Shown: positions 1 through 8,412 of the stretch, piece after piece
Layout: each line of letters begins with the position of its first letter
Numbering within the stretch: position 1 is the stretch's first letter
Source: Candidatus Thioglobus autotrophicus
GTDB taxonomy: Bacteria > Pseudomonadota > Gammaproteobacteria > PS1 > Pseudothioglobaceae
Assembly: GCA_022448455.1 (NCBI GenBank)
Contig: JAKUUR010000007.1
Span: 1-64,000, forward strand
Direction: 5' to 3'
Length of the DNA stretch: 64,000 bases
Position numbers and translations under genes: made by a program
Notes under the pieces: generated by a model
What the model was told of the DNA's origin: nothing
What the model saw: the letters and a program-made list of their open reading frames with translations, nothing else
The model's database searches: none

Positions 1-347
1 ACTTATCATATTTTTCTCCATTTAGATTGAAAATTCGTAGCAAAAAATTAGACCACGAAATTAAGAATATACTCTTAACATTGTTTAAATACTAATGCAA
101 TCCCGCACAATGATAATACTTTATTGTACTTATTCTACACTTTTTCTATATTAATAGTATGTTTTAATATTAATTTTAGAATATTTTCGTAAAATAATAC
201 CTATAATTATTATTTTATTAATATTTATAGAAAATAATACTTAATAGTATTACTTATCTCAATTTGATAGATAATTTTGTAGATAAATGACAGCAGAGTA
301 GCAAGGACGCTCTACGCCCTTAATGGGCTAGATAAGTACTAAAAAGT
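1..347. other. AT-rich stretch without a recognisable gene
   Basis: No open reading frame of convincing length or composition was found on either strand. The stretch is very rich in A and T, with several similar short runs built on 'aataata' (for example near 195-250). Near 315-329 there is a small GCCC/GGGC stem without a T-tract. It may be decayed mobile-element DNA, given the phage-like ORF and the dispersed repeat that follow, but nothing proves that. Confidence 0.6.
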
Positions 348-385
348 CCAAATTCCGTTTGATGTGTGAGGGAGGTTATATTAAT
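348..385 (+). repeat. dispersed 38-nt repeat, copy 1
   Basis: This segment, with the core CGTTTGATGTGTGAGGGAGG, matches 38783-38820 with three mismatches over 38 positions; the following G of ATTAATG also matches. Both copies lie just after the stop codon of a minus-strand gene (27 nt after the small ORF here, 7 nt after folD there). Flanking sequences differ, so this is a discrete unit. Its function is unknown. Confidence 0.75.
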
Positions 386-411
386 GGTTACCAAGGTTAG
401 TCTGAGAAAGT

Positions 412-708
412 CTAAGTGTTTCTACCTGTTCCAGCTACTAACTTAATCACTGTTGGAGCAAGGTTTTCAAGGGTACTAACCCATAACTCTTGTAACTTGA
501 GTCGAGGGTAGGTGTATTTGGCTATCTCTTTATAACAGTTAATCCTTTGGTCAAGGGTTGCCTCATCAGATTCAGCTATTTCAATTAGCTTCTGGATTGG
601 GTTAACATCCAACTCAAGAAGTAAGTCATCTGCTTTGATAAGGGTAACTTTGTTAGGTGTACCCTTCTTTCTTCCGCCTATTTTTGAGTGTCCTTGCTCG
701 AAAGCCAT
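412..708 (-). CDS. small phage-like protein, terminase small-subunit/DUF5681-like N-terminus
   Basis: This ORF encodes 98 residues. The segment GGRKKGTPNKVT near residues 11-22 is the kind of basic glycine-lysine-asparagine motif seen at the start of phage terminase small subunits and DUF5681 proteins. The rest is acidic and probably helical, with no other recognisable domain. On the minus strand a TATAAT-like box (741-746) and two direct repeats (765-783) lie upstream, so it may be expressed and regulated. The neighbours are a tRNA-Lys gene and a dispersed repeat, which would fit the remnant of an integrated element. No integrase or other phage gene is visible. The assignment rests on a short motif; a chance ORF is less likely but possible. 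Confidence 0.5.
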   Translation of the reverse strand: MAFEQGHSKIGGRKKGTPNKVTLIKADDLLLELDVNPIQKLIEIAESDEATLDQRINCYKEIAKYTYPRLKLQELWVSTLENLAPTVIKLVAGTGRNT

Positions 709-740
709 AAATAGTTGATATTTAGTATGTGTTTAGTTAG

Positions 741-783
741 ATTATACTAAAAATTCATCCAATATTGTACCATACTTGTACCA
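741..783 (-). promoter_or_regulatory. putative promoter with tandem operator for the phage-like ORF
   Basis: On the minus strand TATAAT (746-741) precedes the ORF start at 708. Two identical 8-mers, TGGTACAA, lie at 783-776 and 772-765, 11 nt apart and thus on one face of the helix, and they cover the expected -35 position. The -35 itself is poor. This looks like a repressor- or activator-controlled promoter; the protein is unknown. Confidence 0.4.
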
Positions 784-806
784 GAGTAGATTTTACAGAT
801 ATAAAA

Positions 807-832
807 AAGGGACTCAATTTATTGAATCCCTT
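807..832 (-). terminator. intrinsic terminator after tRNA-Lys
   Basis: A hairpin with arms AAGGGACTCAAT and ATTGAATCCCTT (one A/C mismatch) is followed on the minus strand by a run of T. It lies 9 nt beyond the CCA end of the minus-strand tRNA-Lys gene. Confidence 0.8.
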
Positions 833-840
833 ATGGTATA

Positions 841-916
841 TGGTGGGTCGTGAGCGATTTGAACGCTCGACCATCGGATTAAAAGTCCGGTGCTCTACCA
901 ACTGAGCTAACGACCC
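841..916 (-). tRNA. tRNA-Lys (anticodon TTT)
   Basis: A 76-nt gene including an encoded CCA. The acceptor stem pairs GGGTCGT (916-910) with ACGACCC. The D-arm contains AGCTCAGTTGGTAGAGC, the anticodon loop reads CTTTTAA, and the T-arm has GGTTC-like TCAAATC sequence. A terminator follows directly. The lysyl-tRNA synthetase gene lies about 3 kb upstream on the same strand. tRNA genes are common integration sites, and the phage-like ORF lies on the 3' side of this one. Confidence 0.97.
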
Positions 917-969
917 CATAATAAAAACGAGAAATTATACTAAACAAGTATCTAATAATCAATCGCAAA

Positions 970-1248
970 TTAGCCTTTATTGGCAGCCTCTTTGAGGAAC
1001 TTTCCAGGCTTGAAAAATGGGACAAACTTTTCAGCTATTTCGGTCTTTTCACCGGTTTTAGGATTAATACCCACTCTTCTTTTTCGATGCCTTTTATAGA
1101 AACCGCCAAAACCACGTACTTCAACCCCTTCTCCTGAAGTAATTGATAAACTTATTTCTTTCAGTATCACTTCAACACAACGCTTCGACTCTGAATGAGA
1201 AATCATAGATTGTTTTGAAATTGCTTCAATAAGGTCTGTTTTTTTCAT
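970..1248 (-). CDS. ihfB: integration host factor subunit beta
   Basis: The protein is a 92-residue DNA-bending protein of the HU/IHF family, which acts as an IhfA-IhfB heterodimer in nucleoid architecture, recombination and promoter looping. The family signature is clear: RGFGGF near residue 45, then INPKTGEK at the beta-arm and FVPFFKPGKFLKE at the end. The last segment resembles IhfB more than HU or IhfA. The position directly downstream of rpsA on the same strand is the classical ihfB location. The beta-arm has INPKTG where RNPKTG is usual. ATG start; the length is typical. Confidence 0.93.
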   Translation of the reverse strand: MKKTDLIEAISKQSMISHSESKRCVEVILKEISLSITSGEGVEVRGFGGFYKRHRKRRVGINPKTGEKTEIAEKFVPFFKPGKFLKEAANKG

Positions 1249-1291
1249 ATATATTAAGCCACTGAAACAGAGCGCAGTGGCGATATTTAAG

Positions 1292-2965
1292 TTATTTATT
1301 TTTCACTTCTTTTAATAGATCACCTAGAGTTGAACCATTAGATTCTGGAGATTGCTTTTTGTAATTTTCCATTGCTGTTTTATCTTCTACAGATTCTTTC
1401 GCTTTCATACTAAGAGAAACCTTTCTAGTTCTTCTATCAATCTTAGTGATTACCACTTCAACCTCAACACCCTGCTTTAGAACAGTCGAAGCATCTTCAA
1501 TTCGATCTTGTGATATTTCAGACACTTTTAAGTATCCTGTGATACCTTCTGCCAGTTCTATAACAGCACCTTTTGCGTCAACTTCTGTAACAGAACCTTT
1601 TACAATTGAGCCTTTAGTGTTTGCGGAAACATACTGAGAGAAATTGTCTGATGTAAGTTGCTTAATTCCCAAAGAAATACGTTCTTTTTCGGCATCAATG
1701 TTAAGGATAACAACGTCAAGTTCTTGACCTTTAGAGTAGTTAGAAACAATTTGGTCTGCTGATTGCTTTTCCCATGAAATGTCAGCCAAATGAATTAGTC
1801 CATCTATGCCACCTGGGAGTCCAACAAATAAACCAAAATCAGTAATTGATTTAACTGTTACATTTATATTGTCACCCTTATTATGACTGCCTTCGAAAGC
1901 TTCCCATGGGTTTTCTTTTGCTTGCTTCATGCTAAGTGAGATTCTATGCTTAGACTCTTGTACATCAAGCACAACAACATCAACCTCTTGTCCTAGTTTG
2001 ACAAACTTAGAAGGCCTAGCATTGGCATTTGTCCAATCCATTTCACTGACATGGACTAGTCCTTCAACACCCTCTTCAACACGAACAAAGGCACCATAAT
2101 CGGTTAAATTAGAGACCACCCCTGATATTTTCTTACCCATAGGTAAGCGCTCTGAAATATTATCCCATGGACTTGGTGTTAATTGCTTTAAACCCAACGA
2201 AACTCTCATTTTTTCTTTGTCGTAGCTAAGAATTTTGACTTTGATTTTGTCACCAATTGAAAGTCTATCTGATGGATGATTTACTCGTCGCCAAGAAATA
2301 TCCGTGATATGAAGCAACCCATCAACGCCACCTAAATCAACAAAGGCGCCATAATCAGCAAGGTTCTTCACAATGCCTTCGACTTCCTTACCTGTATCAA
2401 GCGTTTCAATTAATGCCTCTCTGTCTGCTGAGTTAGCCTCTTGCATGACGGCTTTTCTAGAAATAACGATATTATTTCTAACCTCATCCATCTTAATGAC
2501 GATGGCTTCGATTTCTTGCCCTTGTAAAAAATCAAAATCTTTAACAGGTCTTACGTCTACCAGGGAACCTGGTAAAAATGCTTTAATAACGCCTATATCA
2601 ACAGTCAGACCGCCCTTAACGGAACCTGTAACAAAGCCTCTCACCACTTCCTTAGAGTGCATCGCTGCCTCAAGCTCTCGCCACATCTTAATACGTTTTG
2701 CTTTTTCGCGAGAAAGTAGCGTGTGACCAAGGCCATCGTCAATAGATTCAAGCGCCACTTCGACGACATCACCCTCAGTGATTTCAAGCTCTCCTCTGAC
2801 ATCTTTAAATTCGTTTAATGAGATATAACCCTCAGATTTAAGTCCAACGTTAATAATCGCCTTTTCGCGGTTCATACTGACCACTGTTCCCATTAATAGA
2901 ACTCCAGGCTTTACGTTTTGTTGAGTTTCGCTATTTTCAAATAGCTCGGAAAATGATTCTGACAT
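1292..2965 (-). CDS. rpsA: 30S ribosomal protein S1
   Basis: The 557-residue protein has six S1 (OB-fold RNA-binding) repeats, the same length as the E. coli protein. S1 binds mRNA on the small ribosomal subunit and helps initiation on structured or weakly Shine-Dalgarno messages. Repeats can be recognised by recurring segments such as GAFVDLGGVDGLLHITDISW, GAFVRVEEGVEGLVHVSEMDW-like and GLFVGLPGGIDGLIHLADISW-like stretches, each followed by RISLG/RVSLG. The last repeat ends in a lysine-rich tail. It lies between cmk and ihfB, as in other gammaproteobacteria. Many genes in this window lack strong Shine-Dalgarno sequences, so S1 may matter here, which is inference. Confidence 0.98.
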   Translation of the reverse strand: MSESFSELFENSETQQNVKPGVLLMGTVVSMNREKAIINVGLKSEGYISLNEFKDVRGELEITEGDVVEVALESIDDGLGHTLLSREKAKRIKMWRELEAAMHSKEVVRGFVTGSVKGGLTVDIGVIKAFLPGSLVDVRPVKDFDFLQGQEIEAIVIKMDEVRNNIVISRKAVMQEANSADREALIETLDTGKEVEGIVKNLADYGAFVDLGGVDGLLHITDISWRRVNHPSDRLSIGDKIKVKILSYDKEKMRVSLGLKQLTPSPWDNISERLPMGKKISGVVSNLTDYGAFVRVEEGVEGLVHVSEMDWTNANARPSKFVKLGQEVDVVVLDVQESKHRISLSMKQAKENPWEAFEGSHNKGDNINVTVKSITDFGLFVGLPGGIDGLIHLADISWEKQSADQIVSNYSKGQELDVVILNIDAEKERISLGIKQLTSDNFSQYVSANTKGSIVKGSVTEVDAKGAVIELAEGITGYLKVSEISQDRIEDASTVLKQGVEVEVVITKIDRRTRKVSLSMKAKESVEDKTAMENYKKQSPESNGSTLGDLLKEVKNK

Positions 2966-3042
2966 ATTGTTTCGATGTTGACCGGTAGTTGTTAAGCTAT
3001 TAAGGTTAAAGCCTAATTCATATCGGGTTAGTTAAAAAAATA

Positions 3043-3064
3043 AAAGCTTGACCGTTCAAGCTTT
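3043..3064 (-). terminator. intrinsic terminator overlapping the end of cmk
   Basis: A perfect 9-bp stem (AAAGCTTGA / TCAAGCTTT, loop of 4) includes the last codons and the TGA stop of cmk. On the minus strand it is followed by TTTTATTTTTTT. It should separate cmk from rpsA transcriptionally, at least in part. Confidence 0.85.
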
Positions 3065-3721
3065 AACTAGCGCCATTACTTTTATAATGACTTCATTAAT
3101 CGAAAGATTTGTTGTGTCTATGACTAATGCATCTTTGGCTGGCCTCAATGGAGAATGTTGACGGCTCGCGTCTCTTTCGTCTCTTTTTTGAACCTCTGCC
3201 AAAGTGTGCGAAATGTTACCAGCAATGCCCGTCTCTTGCAACTGTTTTAATCGCCTTTTTGCCCTTTCTTCGACTCCAGCAGTCAAGAAAACCTTAAAAG
3301 GAGCATCTGAGAATACCACTGTACCCATATCTCTACCATCGGCGACTAGCCCAGGTGGACGCTTAAATTTTTGCTGTTTTATTAGTAATGATTTTCTCAG
3401 ACGTCCTATCATTGCAAGCCTTGAGGCTAACTCAGCAGTTTTTTCAGTGCGCAGTTCAGTTGACACCTCAACATTGTCAAGGTAAACCTTAAGTGACTGC
3501 TGATTGGGGGCTAATTCAAATCTTAAGTCAAGTTCGCCAGCCAACCTTAATAAGCCATCAATGTCATTAATTTTAATATTTCGATTACGAACAGCGATTG
3601 CGAAAGCACGGTAGATAGCTCCAGAATCAAGCAAATGCCAATCTAGCGTCTGAGCAATAATACTAGCTACAGTGCCCTTTCCAACACCACTAGGACCATC
3701 TAATGTTAAAACAGGAATCAT
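3056..3721 (-). CDS. cmk: cytidylate kinase
   Basis: The enzyme transfers phosphate from ATP to CMP or dCMP. I chose the ATG at 3721 because the protein then begins MIPVLTLDGPSGVGKGT, matching the family N-terminus; a longer ORF start at 3772 would add 17 atypical residues. That gives 221 residues, the usual size. The Walker A loop GPSGVGKGT lies at the start and the segment VADGRDMGTVVF, which helps bind CMP, near the middle. The gene is followed by rpsA, the usual order in gammaproteobacteria, but a strong hairpin overlaps its stop codon. Confidence 0.95.
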   Translation of the reverse strand: MIPVLTLDGPSGVGKGTVASIIAQTLDWHLLDSGAIYRAFAIAVRNRNIKINDIDGLLRLAGELDLRFELAPNQQSLKVYLDNVEVSTELRTEKTAELASRLAMIGRLRKSLLIKQQKFKRPPGLVADGRDMGTVVFSDAPFKVFLTAGVEERAKRRLKQLQETGIAGNISHTLAEVQKRDERDASRQHSPLRPAKDALVIDTTNLSINEVIIKVMALVKA

Positions 3722-3791
3722 ATAGGTAACATTTGAGTTATTAATACTAAATTTGATAACACTAGAAAACAATAGCTGTCATTTAACATGT

Positions 3792-5276
3792 CTACTCAGG
3801 TCTCATATGCGGAAACAATAATACATCTCTAATTGAAGGGGAATTAGTAAAAAACATAACCAATCGATCAACTCCTATCCCCTCACCTGCAGTAGGCGGC
3901 ATACCGTACTCTAGAGCACGAATATAATCAGCATCATAATGCATTGCTTCATCATTACCAGCATCTTTTTCCTTTGCTTGGTCTTGAAATCTTTGAGCTT
4001 GATCTTCTGCATCGTTGAGCTCAGAAAAACCATTAGCAATCTCCCTACCACCAATAAAAAGCTCAAATCGGTCAGTTATAAACGGATCCTCATCGTTGCG
4101 CCTAGCTAAGGGAGAAACTTCAGTTGGGTATTGGGTAATAAAGGTTGGTTGAATTAATTTTTCTTCAACCGTTGCTTCAAAGATTTCAATTTGAATCCTG
4201 CCTAAGCCCCAACCATCTTTAAGATGTATACCTAACTTTTTAGCAGTTTTTTTGGCGCTTTCTGCAGACAAATCATTAGCCTTTAATTGAGGATTGTATT
4301 TCAAAATCGAATCAAATACGCTCAAACGATCAAAAGATTTTGAAAAATCAAAATCATCACCTTGGTAGTAAATTTTGCTTGACTCACATACATCAATCGC
4401 TATACCTTTCAGTAAGTTCTCAGTAAGATCCATAAAGTCATGATAAGTTGCATAAGCCTGATAAAACTCAATCATTGTAAATTCAGGATTATGGCGAGTT
4501 GACAAACCTTCATTTCTAAAATTACGATTTATCTCAAACACCCTCTCTAGACCACCAACAATCAAACGTTTAAGATATAGTTCAGGTGCAATTCGCAAAA
4601 ATAATTCCATATCCAACGCTTTATGATAAGTAACAAAAGGTTTGGCCCTTGCCCCTCCTGGGATAACTTGCATCATCGGTGTTTCTACCTCTAAATAACC
4701 ATTATCAATAAAGAATTGTCTAATATAGGCAATTATTTGAGAGCGGCGTTGAAAAACCTTACGAGAATTTTCGTTCACAATCAAATCAACATAACGCTGA
4801 CGATAAATTGTCTCTTGATCAGACAAACCATGAAATTTTTCAGGCAGAGGTCTTAATGATTTTGTCAACAACCTTATGTCATTAACACGAACTGTTAACT
4901 CACCTGTCTTAGTTTTAAATATAAAACCTGTAACACCAACAATATCACCAATGTCCCATTTTTTGAATTGATCATTATAAAAACCGTCGCCCAACTCATC
5001 CCGAGTAACGAAGAGTTGTATTTGCCCGGACGAATCTTGTAACTGTACAAAACTTGCCTTGCCCATTACTCTTTTAAGCATTATTCGTCCTGCTAAAGAA
5101 ACTTCATTATGACTCTGCTCGAGAACCCCGTTTGTTGCATCATCGAACTCCTCATGAAGATTCTGAGCTAGATCTTTTGGCTTAAAGTCATTAACGAAAG
5201 GATTGCCCTCCTTTCTTAGGGAAGCTAATTTAGATTTTCTTTCTGCTATCAGTTTGTTTTCGTCTTGTTCGTTCAC
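3792..5276 (-). CDS. lysS: lysyl-tRNA synthetase, class II
   Basis: The 494-residue enzyme charges tRNA-Lys with lysine in the cytoplasm. The N-terminal OB-fold anticodon-binding domain (about residues 55-150, with [20 protein letters not shown]) is followed by the class II catalytic domain. Motif 2 is visible as [20 protein letters not shown] and motif 3 as [20 protein letters not shown], ending LLFPHMRPE. Length and order are standard. The matching tRNA-Lys(UUU) gene is nearby at 841-916. The gene lies 70 nt upstream of cmk on the same strand. Confidence 0.97.
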   Translation of the reverse strand: MNEQDENKLIAERKSKLASLRKEGNPFVNDFKPKDLAQNLHEEFDDATNGVLEQSHNEVSLAGRIMLKRVMGKASFVQLQDSSGQIQLFVTRDELGDGFYNDQFKKWDIGDIVGVTGFIFKTKTGELTVRVNDIRLLTKSLRPLPEKFHGLSDQETIYRQRYVDLIVNENSRKVFQRRSQIIAYIRQFFIDNGYLEVETPMMQVIPGGARAKPFVTYHKALDMELFLRIAPELYLKRLIVGGLERVFEINRNFRNEGLSTRHNPEFTMIEFYQAYATYHDFMDLTENLLKGIAIDVCESSKIYYQGDDFDFSKSFDRLSVFDSILKYNPQLKANDLSAESAKKTAKKLGIHLKDGWGLGRIQIEIFEATVEEKLIQPTFITQYPTEVSPLARRNDEDPFITDRFELFIGGREIANGFSELNDAEDQAQRFQDQAKEKDAGNDEAMHYDADYIRALEYGMPPTAGEGIGVDRLVMFFTNSPSIRDVLLFPHMRPE

Positions 5277-5356
5277 TTTATTCTCATTGTTTTGTTGTTT
5301 ATTCTATTATTCCCATAAAACAATATTAATGTAACCTCTAGTTTTTCAAAATTAAT

Positions 5357-5800
5357 TTACTTTAATAATCTTTTTGCTTTCTCAATGTCAACAGATGAAT
5401 CAGTTACTATCGTATCTTTTGTTTTCGTTGCTCGAATTAAATAGATGAAGCAAAAAACTAAAAAAACTATTGGTGTAAACCAAAGTAAATAGGTTTTCCA
5501 GTTTATTGGTGGTTTGAATACTACGAAATCGCCGTAACGTTCAACCATAAACTGATAGATTTCTTCGTTTGATTTGTTACTAAGTATCATTTGACGAACC
5601 TGTTCACGCAAATCCTTTGCCAAATTCGAATTCGAACCACTTATACTTTGACCTTGACAAACCGGACAGCGAATATTTTCTATTAAAGCGTGGTAGCGCC
5701 TTTCTTGATCAAGTGATTCAAAGTCTTTTGCTTCAATACTTTCAGCAAAGGAGGTTTGAAAAAGCAAAAGTAAGAGTGCAAATTGAATAAAATAACGCAT
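5357..5800 (-). CDS. ccmH: cytochrome c maturation protein CcmH (short form)
   Basis: The 147-residue protein starts with a signal peptide (about residues 1-19), has the redox motif RCPVCQ with cysteines 45 and 48, and carries one C-terminal membrane helix (about 100-120). CcmH reduces apocytochrome c and takes part in heme ligation in the periplasm (System I). It corresponds to the CcmL/CycL-type short subunit; the CcmI part is absent. No other ccm genes adjoin it, so it is split from the usual ccmABCDEFGH operon, or the rest lies elsewhere. It is divergent from uup with only 36 nt between the two starts. Confidence 0.9.
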   Translation of the reverse strand: MRYFIQFALLLLLFQTSFAESIEAKDFESLDQERRYHALIENIRCPVCQGQSISGSNSNLAKDLREQVRQMILSNKSNEEIYQFMVERYGDFVVFKPPINWKTYLLWFTPIVFLVFCFIYLIRATKTKDTIVTDSSVDIEKAKRLLK

Positions 5801-5836
5801 TCAAACAGTTGATATTTAAAGTTCAAATTTTAACGT

Positions 5837-7693
5837 ATGCCACTTATCACCTTAAACAATATTTCTTTACGATTTTCTGAAAAAATTATTTTAGATGAGA
5901 TCAATGCTACCATTATAAAAGGAGACAAGATAGCTCTTATTGGTCGTAATGGTGAAGGAAAATCTAGCTTCATGAGGTTGTTGTCTGGCATGATTTATGC
6001 TGATGATGGAAACTTAAAAATTAAAAACAATACTACCATAAGTTATCTGGAGCAATACCCTTCCCAGGATATTGAGCACTCCTTATTTAATATTGTCGCC
6101 CAAGGCCTTGGCGATGTTGGAAAACTCCTTGCAAAATATCATCAGTCTCTTCATGATGGAAAGATTGAAGAAAGCTCAACTCTTCAAGGATTAATTGAGC
6201 AGAGAGATGCTTGGCATTATTTACACAAAATTGAAGCAATCTTAAACCGATTCAAACTCGACCCAATTGCAAAACTTACAACACTTTCAGGAGGTTTGAG
6301 AAGACGCGTTATGCTTGCCCAAGCGATTGTTCAAGAGCCCGACCTACTTTTGCTTGATGAACCAACAAACCATATGGACATTACAGCAATTCTGGATTTA
6401 GAAAAGATGCTTAAAGACTTTCATGGCACTTTAATTCTAATAAGCCATGACCGCTCCTTTGTAAAAGGTATAGCTAACAAGATATTCGACCTTGATCGTG
6501 GAAAGTTATCAATATTTGCATGTGGATATTTAGACTACTTAAAACGTAAAGAGAGCTTACTTAATGCTGAAGAACTTGAGAATGCCAGATTCAATAAAAA
6601 GCTTGTGCAAGAGGAGATATGGATACGCCAAGGAATAAAGGCAAGACGAACTCGTAATGAGGGTCGCGTTAGAGCCCTAAAAGAATTGCGCCAACAATAT
6701 ATCAATCGTCGGAAACAGCAAGGCCATATAAAAATTCACACACTTGAAGATGAGAAGCGAGTCTCAAAAATAGTTTTTGAAGTCAAAAAAATTAGTTATC
6801 AAATTGGAGAATTAGAACTAGTTAGGGCGTTTTCGCTGCTAGTTTTGAAGGGTGATAAAATTGGCATTATTGGAGGCAATGGTTCTGGAAAGTCCACCCT
6901 AATTAGACTTCTATTGGGCGAACTTCAACCATACAAAGGTAGTATTCGTAGATCCAAAAAAATCGAATTAGCTTATTTTGACCAAATGCGTGAATCACTT
7001 GACCCTAATATGAAGGCAATGGATTTTGTTTCTGGTGGTAGAGATTACATTAATGTTAATGGCAAAAGTAAGCATGTGATTGGTTATTTGCGCCAGTTTT
7101 TGTTTACAGGAAAGCAAGCAATGGCTCCCATTAAAATGTTTTCTGGTGGCGAAAAAAATCGGTTAATGTTAGCTAAAATCTTATCTCAACCCGCCAACCT
7201 TCTCGTGCTCGATGAACCAACCAATGATTTAGATGTTGAAACACTTGAACTTCTAGAAGAGATGTTGGTGGATTATTCTGGCACAGTTATACTAATATCA
7301 CACGATAGAACGTTTTTGAACAACATCGTAAGTTCAACTATCGTCATGGAAGGTAATGCAATTATTGAACAATATGTTGGTGGTTATGACGACTACATGG
7401 ATCAAAAAAATAATAAATTAAATGCCAAGAATAACAAAAAAACTCAACCATCTAATTCGAAAACACACAAAACACCTCAAAAGCTCTCTTATAATCAACA
7501 GCAACAATTAAATTCCTTACCCGAAAAGATTGAAAACTTAGAAAATGAAATCTTAATGGCTCAAAAACTTCTCTCAGATCCTACTTTTTATCAAAATCCG
7601 GATGCTCAAAACTTAACTATTAAATTAAGAGAAATGGAACGTCAGTTAGAAATGCTATATGATCAATGGAGTAAATTAGATAATGGAAACTAA
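5837..7693 (+). CDS. uup: ABC-F family ATPase Uup
   Basis: The 618-residue soluble protein has two ABC ATPase domains and no membrane domain. Walker A motifs are GRNGEGKSS and GGNGSGKST. The signature motifs are LSGGLRRRVMLAQ and FSGGEKNRLMLAK, each followed by LLLDEPTNHMD or LVLDEPTNDLD. A lysine- and asparagine-rich linker leads to a C-terminal coiled coil (last about 70 residues), which is the mark of Uup among ABC-F proteins. Uup acts on ribosomes and branched DNA. The first Walker A has E instead of the common S/A, a minor variation. The start of the next gene overlaps its stop codon region by 11 nt, suggesting coupling. Confidence 0.92.
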   Translation: MPLITLNNISLRFSEKIILDEINATIIKGDKIALIGRNGEGKSSFMRLLSGMIYADDGNLKIKNNTTISYLEQYPSQDIEHSLFNIVAQGLGDVGKLLAKYHQSLHDGKIEESSTLQGLIEQRDAWHYLHKIEAILNRFKLDPIAKLTTLSGGLRRRVMLAQAIVQEPDLLLLDEPTNHMDITAILDLEKMLKDFHGTLILISHDRSFVKGIANKIFDLDRGKLSIFACGYLDYLKRKESLLNAEELENARFNKKLVQEEIWIRQGIKARRTRNEGRVRALKELRQQYINRRKQQGHIKIHTLEDEKRVSKIVFEVKKISYQIGELELVRAFSLLVLKGDKIGIIGGNGSGKSTLIRLLLGELQPYKGSIRRSKKIELAYFDQMRESLDPNMKAMDFVSGGRDYINVNGKSKHVIGYLRQFLFTGKQAMAPIKMFSGGEKNRLMLAKILSQPANLLVLDEPTNDLDVETLELLEEMLVDYSGTVILISHDRTFLNNIVSSTIVMEGNAIIEQYVGGYDDYMDQKNNKLNAKNNKKTQPSNSKTHKTPQKLSYNQQQQLNSLPEKIENLENEILMAQKLLSDPTFYQNPDAQNLTIKLREMERQLEMLYDQWSKLDNGN

Positions 7694-8270
7694 TACTACT
7701 CCGTTAGTTGTTGATCTTGACCACACACTTATTGAAACAGATCTATTGTTTTTATCTTCTCTAGGGGTTTTAGTGAGAAAACCTTGGTTGGTTTTTCATT
7801 ACTTTTTTTGGCTATGGAAAGGTAAAGGCTATCTAAAAGATCAACTAGTAAGGAGGTGCGAAATAAACATCCCTGAGTTACCATACAATCAAAGTGTCAT
7901 AAGCTACATTCTACAAAGAAAAAAACAAGGCTGTAAAATTGTTCTTGCAACCGCATCCCACAAAAATTATGCTTTTGCTGTGGCCAAACATCTTAAGCTT
8001 TTTGATGATGTTATAGCAAGTAATAAGGACTTTAACTTATCAAGTCATAATAAGGCAGAAACCCTAGTTCAACGTTTTGGTGAGAGAAATTTTGATTACA
8101 TGGGTGACCATATGAGAGATTTGCCAATATGGGAGGTATCTCAATTATCTATTATTGTTAACGCAACCAATCGAATCATCGCAAACACAAAGCACCTCAA
8201 CACATTAATCCTTTCAAGTAAGAATCAGAAGCCCTCAACAAGAGCAGAGATACCAACAAGAAAAACATAA
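7683..8270 (+). CDS. HAD-superfamily hydrolase, similar to the HAD part of HAD-UbiA fusion proteins
   Basis: The 195-residue protein begins PLVVDLDHTLIETD, a HAD motif I with the nucleophile and acid aspartates. LATAS is motif II, and YMGDHMRDLPIWE corresponds to motif IV (GD..xD). The pattern, with LPYN and the LATA...HLKLFD segment, resembles the N-terminal HAD domain of bacterial proteins that are fused to a UbiA-type prenyltransferase. Here the protein stops where UbiA would begin, and no UbiA sequence follows. It may be a free-standing version or a truncated fusion; phosphatase activity is likely, the substrate unknown. It overlaps uup by 11 nt, and its 3' end overlaps a small minus-strand gene. 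Confidence 0.75.
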   Translation: METNTTPLVVDLDHTLIETDLLFLSSLGVLVRKPWLVFHYFFWLWKGKGYLKDQLVRRCEINIPELPYNQSVISYILQRKKQGCKIVLATASHKNYAFAVAKHLKLFDDVIASNKDFNLSSHNKAETLVQRFGERNFDYMGDHMRDLPIWEVSQLSIIVNATNRIIANTKHLNTLILSSKNQKPSTRAEIPTRKT

Positions 8271-8404
8271 ATCGCGACTGTTGCTACTAAAACCCATGAA
8301 GTCACCTTATATAAAGATAAACTCTTACCCAAAATTCGAGTATTAAAAAACCAAATAACATAACTCACAATCAACGCAACTGCAAGTAATCTCAATAAAA
8401 ACAT
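8225..8404 (-). CDS. small two-helix membrane protein downstream of uvrC
   Basis: I translated this ORF directly: 59 residues beginning MFLLRLLAVALIVSYVIWFF and ending VGISALVEGF. Two hydrophobic helices (about residues 2-20 and 35-53) are separated by a short loop containing NTRILGKSLSLYK. The ATG lies 8 nt after the uvrC stop on the same strand, so it is probably translated by coupling; there is no clear Shine-Dalgarno sequence. Its last 46 nt overlap the 3' end of the HAD gene tail-to-tail. I do not recognise the family. The positive charges in the loop, the good hydrophobic pattern and the operon-like position argue against a chance ORF. Confidence 0.6.
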   Translation of the reverse strand: MFLLRLLAVALIVSYVIWFFNTRILGKSLSLYKVTSWVLVATVAIYVFLVGISALVEGF

Positions 8405-8412
8405 AGTTTTAA

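Noticed and set aside
2373-2726. 117-codon ORF on the plus strand inside rpsA
   Set aside because: It is antisense to a well-conserved ribosomal protein gene and its translation is low-complexity Ser/Thr-rich; a shadow frame.
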